64,000 nucleotides of DNA from the NCBI RefSeq assembly GCF_907164915.1, contig NC_061866.1:41356320-41420319 (forward strand), read 5' to 3'. This stretch comes from Impatiens glandulifera. Lineage: Eukaryota; Streptophyta; Magnoliopsida; Ericales; Balsaminaceae. Each line of letters begins with the position of its first letter. Position 1 is the first letter of the stretch. The notes under the pieces are model-generated. The model was not told where the DNA came from, did not search any database, and worked only from the letters and a program-made list of their open reading frames with translations. Position numbers and translations under genes: made by a program. This document shows positions 51,311-62,469 of this stretch, piece after piece.

Positions 51311-53337
51311 AATGACAGAAAATGAAGGTCATATGTATAATGAGATTAAATAAGTAGTTTGTGTTAGAACTTATTCTAATCATGCATTTAAAGAGACACG
51401 ACTATGTTAGTTAAAATTGTCTTTGCAAAAATTGTCTCGGTGAGAACAATCTACCCAGATTTATTTTGAGAGTGCATACTCGCTTCACGTCGATTGTTGT
51501 TCAAAATATAGCAATGTAAGTATTTCGATTAAGACATGAAATATATTTATAGTTATATTTAATTTGATTATGTGCTAATTGATTATTAATATAAATCATG
51601 CATATTAGCTAATAATATGATGATTCATGTTATTCATAATAAATATGATTATCTATAAATTTATATACATATATAAATTAAGATTTATTTTCTATCTATT
51701 TTTATTTGAATAGATAATTTTGAAATTTGTCACAAATCATGTGTTTTTTGATTGACAAAGATTTGTTATAAAATGTTAAAGGTCATCTAATTAATTAAGA
51801 AACGAATAATTGATGGCATGAATATTATATAATTAGTTAGTTTTATATTTGATTAAAGATAAATGATCAACATTCTAATTAAGTGTAATAATTAATATTC
51901 TAATTAATTATCATGTATTTTTTAAACGGTATTTTTAATGATAAATGAAGTTGTATATATATTTGTTTAATAATATATATGACATATTATTTATCTGATT
52001 ACATTTCTATGTTATTGACTATATATATTATAGTTGTTTTGTCATCGTGGTGACTAAAATGAAAGAAGCAATAATATATAATATCATATATATGGATATA
52101 TTAATTTTGGTTTAATATAATATATTTGATATACATTGTTCATTTACATCATTAAGACTTACTTAATTTGATAATTTTGAAATCAAATAATTACAAGCAA
52201 AGTCTTATTTGATTTGAGAATAATGTGGCAAACGTGCCGATATTACGTGATGCAAACGTGCAACCGAAAATAAATGTTTAAGCGACTTCGGTCAAAGATG
52301 CTTAAAACATTATGATTTTTTTGTATAAATCATGTGATATGGTAAATATTTATTTGATTAAATATTCTAATTTCTTTTATAGAAATTAAGTGTTGAAATA
52401 AATATTTTAATTGATTAAATATTTTAATTTCTTATGTAGAGATTATGTGAAGAATGATTTATATATGAATAAACATTCTAATCTCTTGTATAGAAATTAT
52501 ATTTTATTCAATTAAATATTTATGGTATAGTTATCTTATTCATTGTATGATAAGTATAACAAAAGAAATTTGTAAAAAAATTGTGTGACAATTTTTGATT
52601 AGAAAATCATTGATTTAAATCATATAAGTGTGTGATTTAAAAAAGGGTACCAACACGAACGTGGGGGCAAATATTTTTATTGATAATAACACAAAAATAA
52701 TTGTGTATATTATGTAAAAAGATAATTTATTGTTAGAGAAATATGTTCTCTATAAAAGATAAAGTTGCGCAACTTTACAAAAAGAAATAAAATAGCAAGA
52801 AAATGCCTTGTTTATATTTGTTGAGTTGGTGCTCAAATTGATATTTTAAATTTGAGGATTTTGAAATCAAGAAACGTGTCATATTTTGACATTACTTTCA
52901 TAAAAAAAAATTGAGGAATCAATGTCTTCAAAAAGATTTTATGAAATAAATGAAAATTAAAGTTTATAAAGTCTTCATATGACTTATAACAAATTTTATA
53001 ATAATAATATGAAACTTTGATCATACTTTTATTAAAAAGTGGATGTGACAATTATATATATCATGAAGACAATGAAAATTATTTCATTACGTGTCTTTTG
53101 TACGATATTTTTATCTAAATCCATTAAGGATGTGAATTGCACTACATGAAATATCATGTTGTTATCAAATGATATATTGATATTATTAAATGAAAGACTT
53201 TACGTCTAAAAGTGAATATGTTTACACTTAGAAATGCAATCTACTTATGAAAATCTTTTAAGAAAATTATGATGAATAGATTAAACGTTATAATCTATAT
53301 TTTTGGCTTATGTCGAAAAATAAAATATTTTTATGCA

Positions 53338-54221
53338 AAATATATAATCGTTTACACGAAGGAAGAATAGTTCAAAGACATTTTGTCTACTAGTTAGCCA
53401 AGTGAACAATATTTTCATAAAAAATGTTTAAATGGTAAGCATGTACGATTGATTATGCTTCTTATTAGAAGATATTCCAAGATTATCAGAAATTTCTAAT
53501 TATTGTAATAATAATTTGAAATTAGATAAGCTTAGAGTCAATGACAAGTCTAGACATACACGTCTTAGACATAATGTCATTAGACTACACTCTCTAATGG
53601 AGTTATCAAATTTGACTATGTAAGTCAAAGATAACATTGTGGATCCACTAATAAAATTATTGAAAAAAGAGAGTTTGTTTGAAAGTCTTTTAAGACATCA
53701 GCCTACTATAAGTTGGTATGAAGGAAAACCCAACCTATGCAGACTGGAGATCCCAAGAACTATGTTCAATAGGACAACCTAATTGTACTAACTTGGAAAG
53801 TTATTGTTGATGATTAATCCTATAACGAAACAATATATATTTTGAAGAGGATAAGCATATCGTTTTTAATGATTCTTTATGAGCAAAGAGATCACCTATG
53901 TGAGGGAGAAGTGGGGCCGCTTCGAAAGAATTGCACGGCTCAATTTTAGATCCTCTCACAGAACTAGGCGCGTGTTCCATGGCCAAAACGGACACAACCA
54001 TGAGAGCTTGACTTGTATCAAGGAGAATTCTATGTGAAAGTGTGTAATCGTTTACACAAAAGGCAGAATAGTTCAAGGACATCGAGTTTACTAATCAGCT
54101 AGTAAAGTTATATGTTTTCACAAGGGAAGGTTCAAAGGGTTACACCTACCTATCCTATGTAGAATTCAACTGCCGAACCTTTCACCGGGTTAATCTTTCA
54201 ATTTCCATTAACGTGGGGGAT
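53338..54221 (+). pseudogene. decayed copia RNase H end and 3' non-coding region
   Basis: 53463-53700 resembles 1965-2225 of the first element (AAGTCTAGACATA, CACTAATAAAATTATTG against DPLTKGL) but is riddled with indels. 53717-54221 matches 2251-2751 closely. A piece of the same 3' region (ATAATCGTTTACACGAAGGA) also occurs out of order at 53345, just before the RNase H remnant. Confidence 0.8.
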
Positions 54222-55010
54222 TGTTGGAATTTTAAACTAATCCATAAATTCCATTAATGAATGGAAATAAGAATTTAGGTAAATAAAATCAAATAAAATT
54301 CAAACGAAATTCACACGAAATTCAAACGTGAATTAAAGTGAAATTTGATCCAAATAATTAAATTATTATAATTAATTTGTTAATTATATAATTAACATTT
54401 AATGTCTTGAAGAACAATTATCAAATTAAATATATTTAATTTTGTTAATTGTCTTTGTAACTTTCATGATATTATTGCTATTAATTTATTAGCAATTTAG
54501 AAAATCATGTAACGTGTATTTTTTTAATAAAGAGAAAATGCAATCAAGGCTAGTTGTTGGATCAAAGATTAATGTTTGACTTTATTTTTATGATAGTTTC
54601 ACTTTTCAACAATATAAAACCCCTTATCTCTAATCCCAAACAACCCCATCATCTTATATTTTCTCACTCTAGATTCCAAAAGCCCTCTTCTTGTTTTGTG
54701 ATTGTTCTTCAAGTTCTTTGCTCAATATTTCAGTTAAAACCCGGTGATAGTTCAGGTACGCTATCAAGTTCGACGAGTAGTGATTTTAGTGCAGAATCAC
54801 TACTGAATTTGTTGTACCCTGGGAGGAAGTCATCTACGATAAGCTCCAACACAAACGGGAGACAATAGATATGTTTTAAGGGAAATGTGTCTAACACATG
54901 CCTCGAATCAACATCTCAATCGGTGATTTCATTCTTCGTATATTTAATTTTATTTAATTTATTTAACATCATATGTATATATATGACTTTTTGAATCCAA
55001 CAAACAATCA
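54222..55010 (+). repeat. 3' LTR
   Basis: Follows the polypurine tract GTGGGGGA. TCCAACA at 54996-55002 is the exact complement of the LTR start TGTTGGA and could be the true end. Ending instead at 55010 (AATCA) gives the CACAT target duplication. Confidence 0.8.
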
Positions 55011-55015
55011 CACAT

Positions 55016-55544
55016 ATCTTCCTTCCCTTTTTGTACCTAACATTGAGGAACGTCAAATTGTGCCTCAAACCCTAAGCCCAATTCCACAGTAAGCAACATC
55101 AAAAAATGTCTTGTTAGATGATAATGAATCATCTATATTTATGATTGAAATGGTAAAAAACTCGTACAAATCATGTGAGGTTGCTTAAAAAGGGCCCCAC
55201 ATATGAAGGAACAATTTTAGTATCACCAACACATATCCTATTATTTCGACTTATTTGTTTTTTAGAAGAGGACGAACGCAGACTCGAGATATAATCACCA
55301 ACACAATTAGAGGGTATGAGTAACAAACGGCCCACCACCGATTGAATGTATTATTCAGATTTTAAAAATTTAAAAAAAATCTGGTTAAACAAGATGTTGA
55401 ACCGAGCAAATTACAACATCAATTCAAATGAGAGTAATGTGAAGATAAAAAAGACACCATCTGTTCTAAAAAAAAGTCATCGATGAGACCAGGAAAATAC
55501 TTTTCAATTTCTTTATAGTTTTCTAATATGAATATAGATAAACT

Positions 55545-55547
<3 letters not shown>
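55016..55547. other. AT-rich spacer
   Basis: No recognised feature. It should be the right flank of the locus interrupted by the LTR element. Confidence 0.4.

Positions 55548-55620
<73 letters not shown>
55548..55620 (+). repeat. (TA)n microsatellite
   Basis: About 36 uninterrupted TA pairs, the longest in the window. Confidence 0.97.
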
Positions 55621-55622
<2 letters not shown>

Positions 55623-55959
55623 TAGAATGACGTGGATTCAAAGATTTGAATTACCACAAATTAGCATATTGTGATTAGGTTTCTCACTTAGAAAAAAAAA
55701 AGCTCTTGAGAGAAGTTAAAATGTAATTTTTTTTCCCTTTCGATGGCATCTTTATCATCAAAAGGGTACTTTATTTTTCTTTTCACCACTCATTTTTTGT
55801 TGATATTATTTTTTTTTATTTGATGCGACATCTTGTTTAGCGGGATCAGATTTTTCATCCCAGTTTTTTATTATCTGAAGTAAATTTACAATAGTTGGTG
55901 GATCTGGTTGGGCTTGTTCTCATGTTTTTTTGAATGCTAAGAAATATTAACTCTCGAAG

Positions 55960-56450
55960 TAAGTTTGTGAAAAGATGATAAATTTATTTAAAGCCAGACC
56001 GAAACCACAAATTGAGAGATATGTCTTGTCTCTAGGGGTTACTTAAAAGAGATGTTTAAACTTGAGGCTAGAAAAATAAAAATAGAATGAAAGAGCAAAA
56101 TTTACTCGTTATAGTTGAGATATTGAAATCGCCACATCATGTTTTTACAAGAACATATATGTTTCGATTCTATTAGATATACATGTGGTACTAAAAAACG
56201 AAAAAGTTTTCGTGTTCGTTGAGGTATTGAAATCAACACTTATTTTTTATGTACAAAAATATTAGTATATCGATTCTACCAGATATACTTCGATTGTCAT
56301 AAAAAGACTCACAATGATTGAGATATTAAATTCATCATTTAAAGTTCACATAAATATTGTCTAAATTGTAAACTTAAGAACTTAAGTGTACCAATTAAAT
56401 CAAATATACCCAAGTTAATAAAACTCTCACTAAAAGTTGAAAAGTTAAAA
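55960..56450 (+). repeat. degenerate ~110 bp tandem repeat
   Basis: About three to four diverged units marked by GTTGAGATATTGAAATCGCC, TACAAGAACATATATG and TCGATTCTATTAGATATAC, recurring at roughly 110-120 bp. Confidence 0.6.
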
Positions 56451-56849
56451 AATATTCTCTAAAATAAAAAAAATAGAGATGAGACAAACTCTCGAAAAAT
56501 GTGCTCCAAAGTGGAGGCAAAATAAAAAAACATTAGAGTAGTTGATGCTTGATCAAGTTCCTTCAAAGAATAAAATTTGAAACAATTGTTTAAACACGAG
56601 AGTGAGTTTATGATTGATGACTTTTATGTCGAGAAAAAAAAGTCGGTTCCCTTTTGAGAAGCTCTGAAGAATGATGATCAAAACATAATTTAAAAAAAAA
56701 TTGAATCCAAAATGACTGCGATAACCTGGCTAAAATATATAAATAATAGATGAGTCAATGTTTTTGTTCTATCTCCTAATTAAAAAGAAAAAATAATAAT
56801 GAAGTCCCCGTATTATATTAATTGTAGGGGGTACTTTTCTTATTAAAAA

Positions 56850-57389
56850 AAAGGGTAAAAACTTTAAGTAATAGACTTAGGACATTTTGTTTAAAAAAAT
56901 GCATCTCTTTTTAAACAATACCCTTATGTCAACACTCTAGACATTTTTTAAAAAAAGAAAGTGGTGAAAACCCTAATTCATATATTATGGGAATGTTGTT
57001 AATGCACCACTATTTAAACAAGATTCGTATGTCAACATTAAGTGCATCTCTCAAAAAAAAAAAAAAAAAAATGGTGAAAACCTCACGTCATAAACTAGTC
57101 ACATATTTAAATAAGACTCTTATGTCAACACTAAGGCATCATCATTTAAATTAAAACCCCTATGTCTACACTAGGAGAACTTTTAAAAAAAGAGCGATAA
57201 AAATCCTAAGTCATGGACTAGGAGAATTTTGTTGAAAAAGTGTATCGCCAAATAAAACACTTACGTCAACACTAGGGACATTTTCGTAATAAAAATGGAA
57301 AGGGATGAAAGTCCTAAGTCATGAACCATGAGCATTTGGTTGAAAAAATCATCGGCATAAACCCTATGTCAACACTATATGATTTTTAA

Positions 57390-57400
<11 letters not shown>
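56850..57400 (+). repeat. degenerate ~110 bp tandem repeat, different family
   Basis: About five units marked by CCTAAGTCATGGACTAGGAG, then TATGTCAACACTAGG.CAT and a poly-A run. The (AAT)n run at 57390-57418 ends the block. Confidence 0.75.
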
Positions 57401-57420
<20 letters not shown>

Positions 57421-57425
57421 TATCT

Positions 57426-58070
57426 AATGGTGTGTAACTCGATTATCTTTAGAATACCCTTCCTAGAAAAAATAAAAATAAAAATTCTTACACTAATATT
57501 AAGGGAATTTTTGGAAAAAACTGAGAAAGTATAAGTGAACTATCTACGGATTACACAATTTCAACAACAAAGGTGTAATGAAATTATCTTTAGAAAACGC
57601 CCTCTTTTTATAAAAGAAAACGATGCAATAAGATTATCTACCTATAACGCCCTCCTCTTTGAAAAAAAATGGTGCAATAAGATTATATACATATAACAAT
57701 ACCTTCTTGAAAAAACATAGTGCAATAAGATTATCTACCGATAACGTCATCTCTTTGAAAAAAAACGGTGGAGTAAGATTATCTATAGATAACGCTCTCC
57801 TTTTTGAAAAACATTTACAATATATTATCTATAGATAACAATCTCCTCTTTGAAAGAAAAAAAATTGGTACAATAAGATTATCTACAAATAACGCCCTCC
57901 TTTTAAAAAAAGGATGCAATAAGATTATATACAGATAACGCTCTCACTTTGAAAAATGAAATTGTGCAATAAGCTTATCTACAAATAACACCTTCTTCTT
58001 AAAAAATGAGCAACAAGATTATATACAGTTAACAAAAAAAAAAATGAACAATAAAAATATCTATGTGTGA
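57426..58070 (+). repeat. ~50 bp minisatellite, about 11 copies
   Basis: Units of 45-55 bp with the core GTGCAATAAGATTATCTACA followed by GATAACGCCCTCCTCTTTGA and an A-run. Two copies contain the perfect palindrome TTATCTATAGATAA. The last copies decay towards the right. Confidence 0.85.
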
Positions 58071-58642
58071 CATAATTCTAATGCCCAAAAGAAGTGGTCG
58101 TTTAGAGTTGAGGTCAACAATAGATAAGGTCTTCTCAGGAAGGATCTTATGGAGTGACAAATTATCCTTAGATTACACAACTCTTAAGATCTTTTGAACA
58201 TCAGATTTAGGTATGTGTTTATTATGTTTCGAATTAACCAAAGGTTGTCAAATGAACAACTGAATGAGAAAGTCGTCGACAACAAACATCGCTAGGTTTC
58301 GAATTTTTTCTTTTCTTTTGTTATGGGCTGAATAACTGTTTTATTTTCATGCACTTATTCAATTATTAACAAACTATATGAAAGACTAAAAAAAATGGTA
58401 ATGATAATAGAGATTATTTAGAACAACAAAATATACAAATTGAATCTCTATTAATAAATTAAAAAAAAAGAAGCCTAAACTTGAATAGCAGTAAGTCTAA
58501 TAAAAAACAATAGAAATAAAAGATCAAAATGGCTGATATAGAAAATTAAATTTTTAAATTTTGTCTTCTATTACTTTGTACACAAAAAAAAAAAAAAAAT
58601 AAAAACTGAAAAATTGATTTTGAAATTATTTTAAAAATTAGG
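58071..58642. other. 3' flank of the UNC-13-like gene
   Basis: AT-rich. The proximal part should hold the 3' UTR of the minus-strand gene. Confidence 0.4.
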
Positions 58643-61600
58643 TCATCTCCTTCTTGCTAACTGAAACGTTCTTTTCAAAAAATTATTTGCAGCTCGATCT
58701 TTTCTATAGCAGAGAACTCTAAGAATCGTATTTGGATCAGATCTATTCCATTTACCTGTCGTCGCCGGCAACGGCAGTTTCTGACTCCGGCCACCGCCGC
58801 CGCCGCCGCTTCTAACGACGGCGCTCATACCATTACCATTACCATTAGCTTCACATGATATAATACTGAAATCGTCTATTAATTGCTCCGTCGAATCTCC
58901 CATTATCGCCACTACTCCTTCAACCGCCTCCGCTTCTCTTTCTAAATCGTCTTCACTCACTAACCTATCGCCGCAAGTCGCGAATATATTCTTTAATCCG
59001 TTTAGATCTTCAACAATCAACGCATGATCCTGCCGTTTGAAAACTCTAGATCCGCCTCCTGCAAGTAGAACGACGAGAAACGCCTCGAAAGAAGCTCTCA
59101 TCATATCCTTAACCGCCATCTTCTGTGCTGATTCGGTAACGATTAAGCATAATAGAGTTAGATTTTGCTTTAGAGTCTTCAATGCCGGTCTTATTCTCGT
59201 CGTCGCTACATTTCCGACGTATAATGTATCGTATAATACAGAGCTTGAATCGAGGAAGATGAGTCTGTAAGCTGCGATCTCGGAAACGTGTTGAATTGCG
59301 GATTTGATTGAGGCTTCCACCGTTTCGAAGTAGGCAGATCCGCCGACGCCAACGCCGCTGCTGCGGCGTTGAGCGGTCGGCGACGGGATGATTCTGGATG
59401 AAAGAGATAGAGATTTGTCGAGTAAATGGATCTGTGATAGTAAATAGTGGAGTGTATTGAGACGTATGTAGAGACGCTGAGTGCCGCGGCTGGTGGATGA
59501 TCGGATCTGTTGGCCGTCTTCCGTCGTGCCGTAGATGGCGAGTTCTCCCGGCATGATGGCGGCGCAGGGAGACGTTTTCTTCCAAAATTTCACAATCTTT
59601 GAACCGCGGCTGCATCTTGTTAATGGAGGAGGGTTTGGTATGTAACTCTGCTTTGAACCTTGATGAACATTAGATCAAATCAAACCCTAGATGATAGCTA
59701 ACAGTAAACAATTCATTTACAGATTAGAATTATTACCACAAGAAGCAAGAAATGAGATGTAATCGTGGAAGAGATGACTTAATCCTTCAGCAAAGTTCAG
59801 GAGTATATCCTCTGTGATTCCTAAAGGTAGATCGAAGAAATCTCCAATAGCTTCCTTCACCATCTTGATCAACTCTACAGCTGACTGTCCATATGCTTCA
59901 TTCTTCGACATTGGCTTCCATGCCTTCCAATTTCATCAATCCAATTTCATCAATTTCAATAAACATGAAGAAGAAGAAGAAGATGATGATGATGAGTAAG
60001 TAATCTACCTCAGTCTCTTTAGCTCTCTGAATACATTCTCTTCCTTTCTTCATCCTCTCCTGTATCCATTCCTTCAACAACCCTATTATGATTCCATCAA
60101 CTTCATACGGAATCATCTCTCTCACAATAGCTTTCCCTCCATCTTCACAATCTACAGAATCCTCAACCACCATTTGTACAAGAAGCTTCTCCAGCTTACC
60201 TGCACTCTGTAAAGCCTTCAGGGTTTCAGCATTCAGAGTCGGGATCCCAACCACATACTGCTTCAACAATGTCCCGTAGCAGGAATGGAGGCTCACTGCA
60301 GCCGAACCGGCTGCCATTGGATGCCATTTTTTCAAGATAGGACTGAATATCTCCTTCTCTCGTAAGGCTAATTCCTCTGTTTCTTTTGCTAGTTTCAGTA
60401 AAGCTTCGTTTACTTCTTCCTCTTGGAATATCGCACTTGTTATATTCTGCGTTTCAAGTAACTTCAAAAACACGAACCAAGAACCAAGATCAGAATTTGA
60501 AATTTTCAAATAAATTTCAAATCTTTCTTTATATACCTGAGAGAATGCGTTTCTCAATGAAGATCTAATGTATTTGTCAACTTTGTTTCCAGTTGAGTCC
60601 ATCAGCACGACGGATAAACCCTTCTCCGGCGACGGCAAAGGACCCATGACCGGAACATTTTCCTCTAATATCTTTGTCACGGCGGAAACCAACGGCAAAA
60701 GATTCTCCATAACTCCTATACTTCCCCTACGATAATATCTATGATAATCCCCCAATCTCTTCTCCGACCATCTCTTAATCGCAGTCATTGTTGGACCTAA
60801 TATCCTCATATAAACCGCGTCTCTCTCGACCGCTACCCTCTTAGCATCTCCCATAACCTCGTTCATCGTCATCAGCGTAGCGCCTAACAGCTCTGCCTCC
60901 GGTCCTCCTCCGCCACCCGCCTTCACAAACCGTTCGAAAAGAACCCATGTGAAACATAGGTTATGAATTGGTCTACTTATCGCCAATGTCGTCCAAGTCT
61001 TCTTCATTAATTCAAGCATCTCGTCGACCTCGTCGAGTATGGCGGTTTCGTCTTGTAGATCGAAAATTGATCGTAGTAATGTGACGTAGATATGGATATT
61101 GAAAGGGTAGCCGTCGGCCCAATGACAGGTTTCTGTGGTTGTTGAGCTATCGGAGGCGGAACGCCACGAGAGGGAGAGGACAGAGTTGCAGAGGGAGCGC
61201 ATTGCTTCGGAGTTCTTCGCGGTTGTGTCGAGTGGGCTCTCGTCGACGGAACGGGCGAGGTCGCGGAGGCGGACCGCGGCGGAAGAGTTTTTATCTAGAC
61301 TTATCGAAGGGTGTAAGAGAAGACCGCATTCTAGGAGATGGAATTGTCGTCGTTGCCACATGTGGTACTCGTGGGGTTCTCCAAACTCGGTTGGCTTTAG
61401 GTGCCGGAGAAGCTCAAGTGGAAGTATTATTGTCTCCGGTTTCCTTGCCGTCTGTGAGTTTATTTGAAAATTAGCATCTTCATTCATAAAAACATAAAAG
61501 AGGGTTGAAAGGATTGAAGGAAGTTACTTGGCCAACAAGTGTCCGAACGAGTGTCTTACGTAAACGGTTATCACCTTGTTCTGTAACCCTCAATTGTTGT

Positions 61601-62055
61601 CGCATTAACTCGGCCAAGGTCATCCGTCTCTTCGCCCTAGCCGGCGGCAATGTGTTAAACGCGTTCCTTCCCGGGCTGGCACTTCCAGTAGGGCTCTTAG
61701 GAGACGAGCACGAGAATTCATTCCCTATAGAATTAGCCCGGCGCGACGATTTCGACCGTCTAATCATTCTCAAACCAAGAGCCCTCTTAACCTTACTATT
61801 AATAACCCCATTATTACTATTTGCATTACTGGTTGTTGAAGAAGAGCCTTGCCCAGCCCATGATCCTCCGGTGGTTGTATCATTGGAAGCGTCAAAGCTA
61901 GACGAATAATAAGCGAGAGCATTCCTACCACCGAAGCCAGGGGATGATCTACAAGAGGTGAAGAAGATTTCATGGGCGGCTTCGCGGAGATCGTCGGCGT
62001 CGACACGTTGTAGATTAGAAAAGGGCCATAAGAGATCTGAACCTTCGAAGGCCAT
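58643..62055 (-). CDS. UNC-13/MUN-domain protein, plant DUF810 family (PATROL1-like)
   Basis: Five exons on the minus strand: 61528-62055, 60537-61451, 60009-60446, 59737-59923 and 58643-59658. They are in phase and give 1027 residues, the usual size. The N-terminus (MAFEGSDLLWPF) is followed by DDLREAAHEIFFTSCRSSPG, a Ser-rich stretch, RRMTLAELMRQQLRVTEQ and RKTLVRTLVGQ. The DUF810 core then has ETIILPLELLRHLKP, CHWADGYPFNIHIYV, RPIHNLCFTWVLFE and FSPILKKWHP. The MUN-like C-terminus has STSRGTQRLYIRLNTLHYL and ends NNFLKRTFQLARRR. Relatives act in exocytosis, for example tethering vesicles that deliver plasma-membrane H+-ATPase. The 90 bp intron at 60447-60536 has no stop in frame, so retention would add 30 residues. 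An in-frame ATG at 62160 would add 35 residues. Confidence 0.94.
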
Positions 62056-62469
62056 TATAGGTTTGGGAGATGGGATGTTATCTTGGCGGTTTGTTAGGGG
62101 AATAGAAAGGTGGATCAGGGCCCCTGACTCCCGGCGGGTGATAGGGCCCATGATCACCAAACCAGGTAGGGATTGGTCGGAGTCCGATGATGATGATTGA
62201 ATAATGTATGTTTTATGTCGAAACTCCGACAGAAGGGGGGGCAGAAATGATCAAAAGATAACCATTTGTAGAAGAAATACTCAAGTGGTGGTGGGGAGGA
62301 ATAAAGGGAAGAGAAGGTTGTTACATGGATGTAATAATATGTGGGTGAAAGTGCATGCATGGATTCATTCATGGAATCAATATAAAAATCAATATATTTA
62401 GTTAATTTAAAGTATAATATAATGGGTAAATCATAACACCATATAATAGGGAAGAAGAAAAAAACTCAA
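62056..62469. other. spacer between NPF 3' end and UNC-13-like 5' end
   Basis: Short 415 bp gap between two minus-strand genes, holding the UNC-13-like gene's 5' UTR and promoter. It is open on the minus strand up to 62160, where a possible alternative start lies. Confidence 0.5.

Larger units (their letters stand above)
49223..55010 (+). mobile_element. non-autonomous LTR retroelement related to the 1-3722 copia family
   Basis: The left LTR starts TGTTGGAATTAAG at 49223 and the right LTR at 54222. The 5 bp CACAT occurs just before the left LTR (49218-49222) and at 55011-55015, a plausible target duplication if the right LTR ends at 55010. The ~4.2 kb interior has no gag, integrase or RT. 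It retains only a decayed end of RNase H (about 53460-53700), the conserved 3' non-coding region (53717-54221) and the GTGGGGGA polypurine tract. The two LTRs agree well in their R/U5-like part but poorly in the middle, so the insertion is old or recombinant. Confidence 0.7.

Noticed and set aside
59109..59615. 168 aa minus-strand ORF overlapping the last UNC-13-like exon
   Set aside because: Out-of-frame shadow; the other frame carries the conserved MUN-domain sequence.
61135..61474. Plus-strand ORFs of 110-134 aa opposite the UNC-13-like gene (also 61505-61909)
   Set aside because: They are antisense shadows of well-supported minus-strand exons with family-conserved protein sequence.
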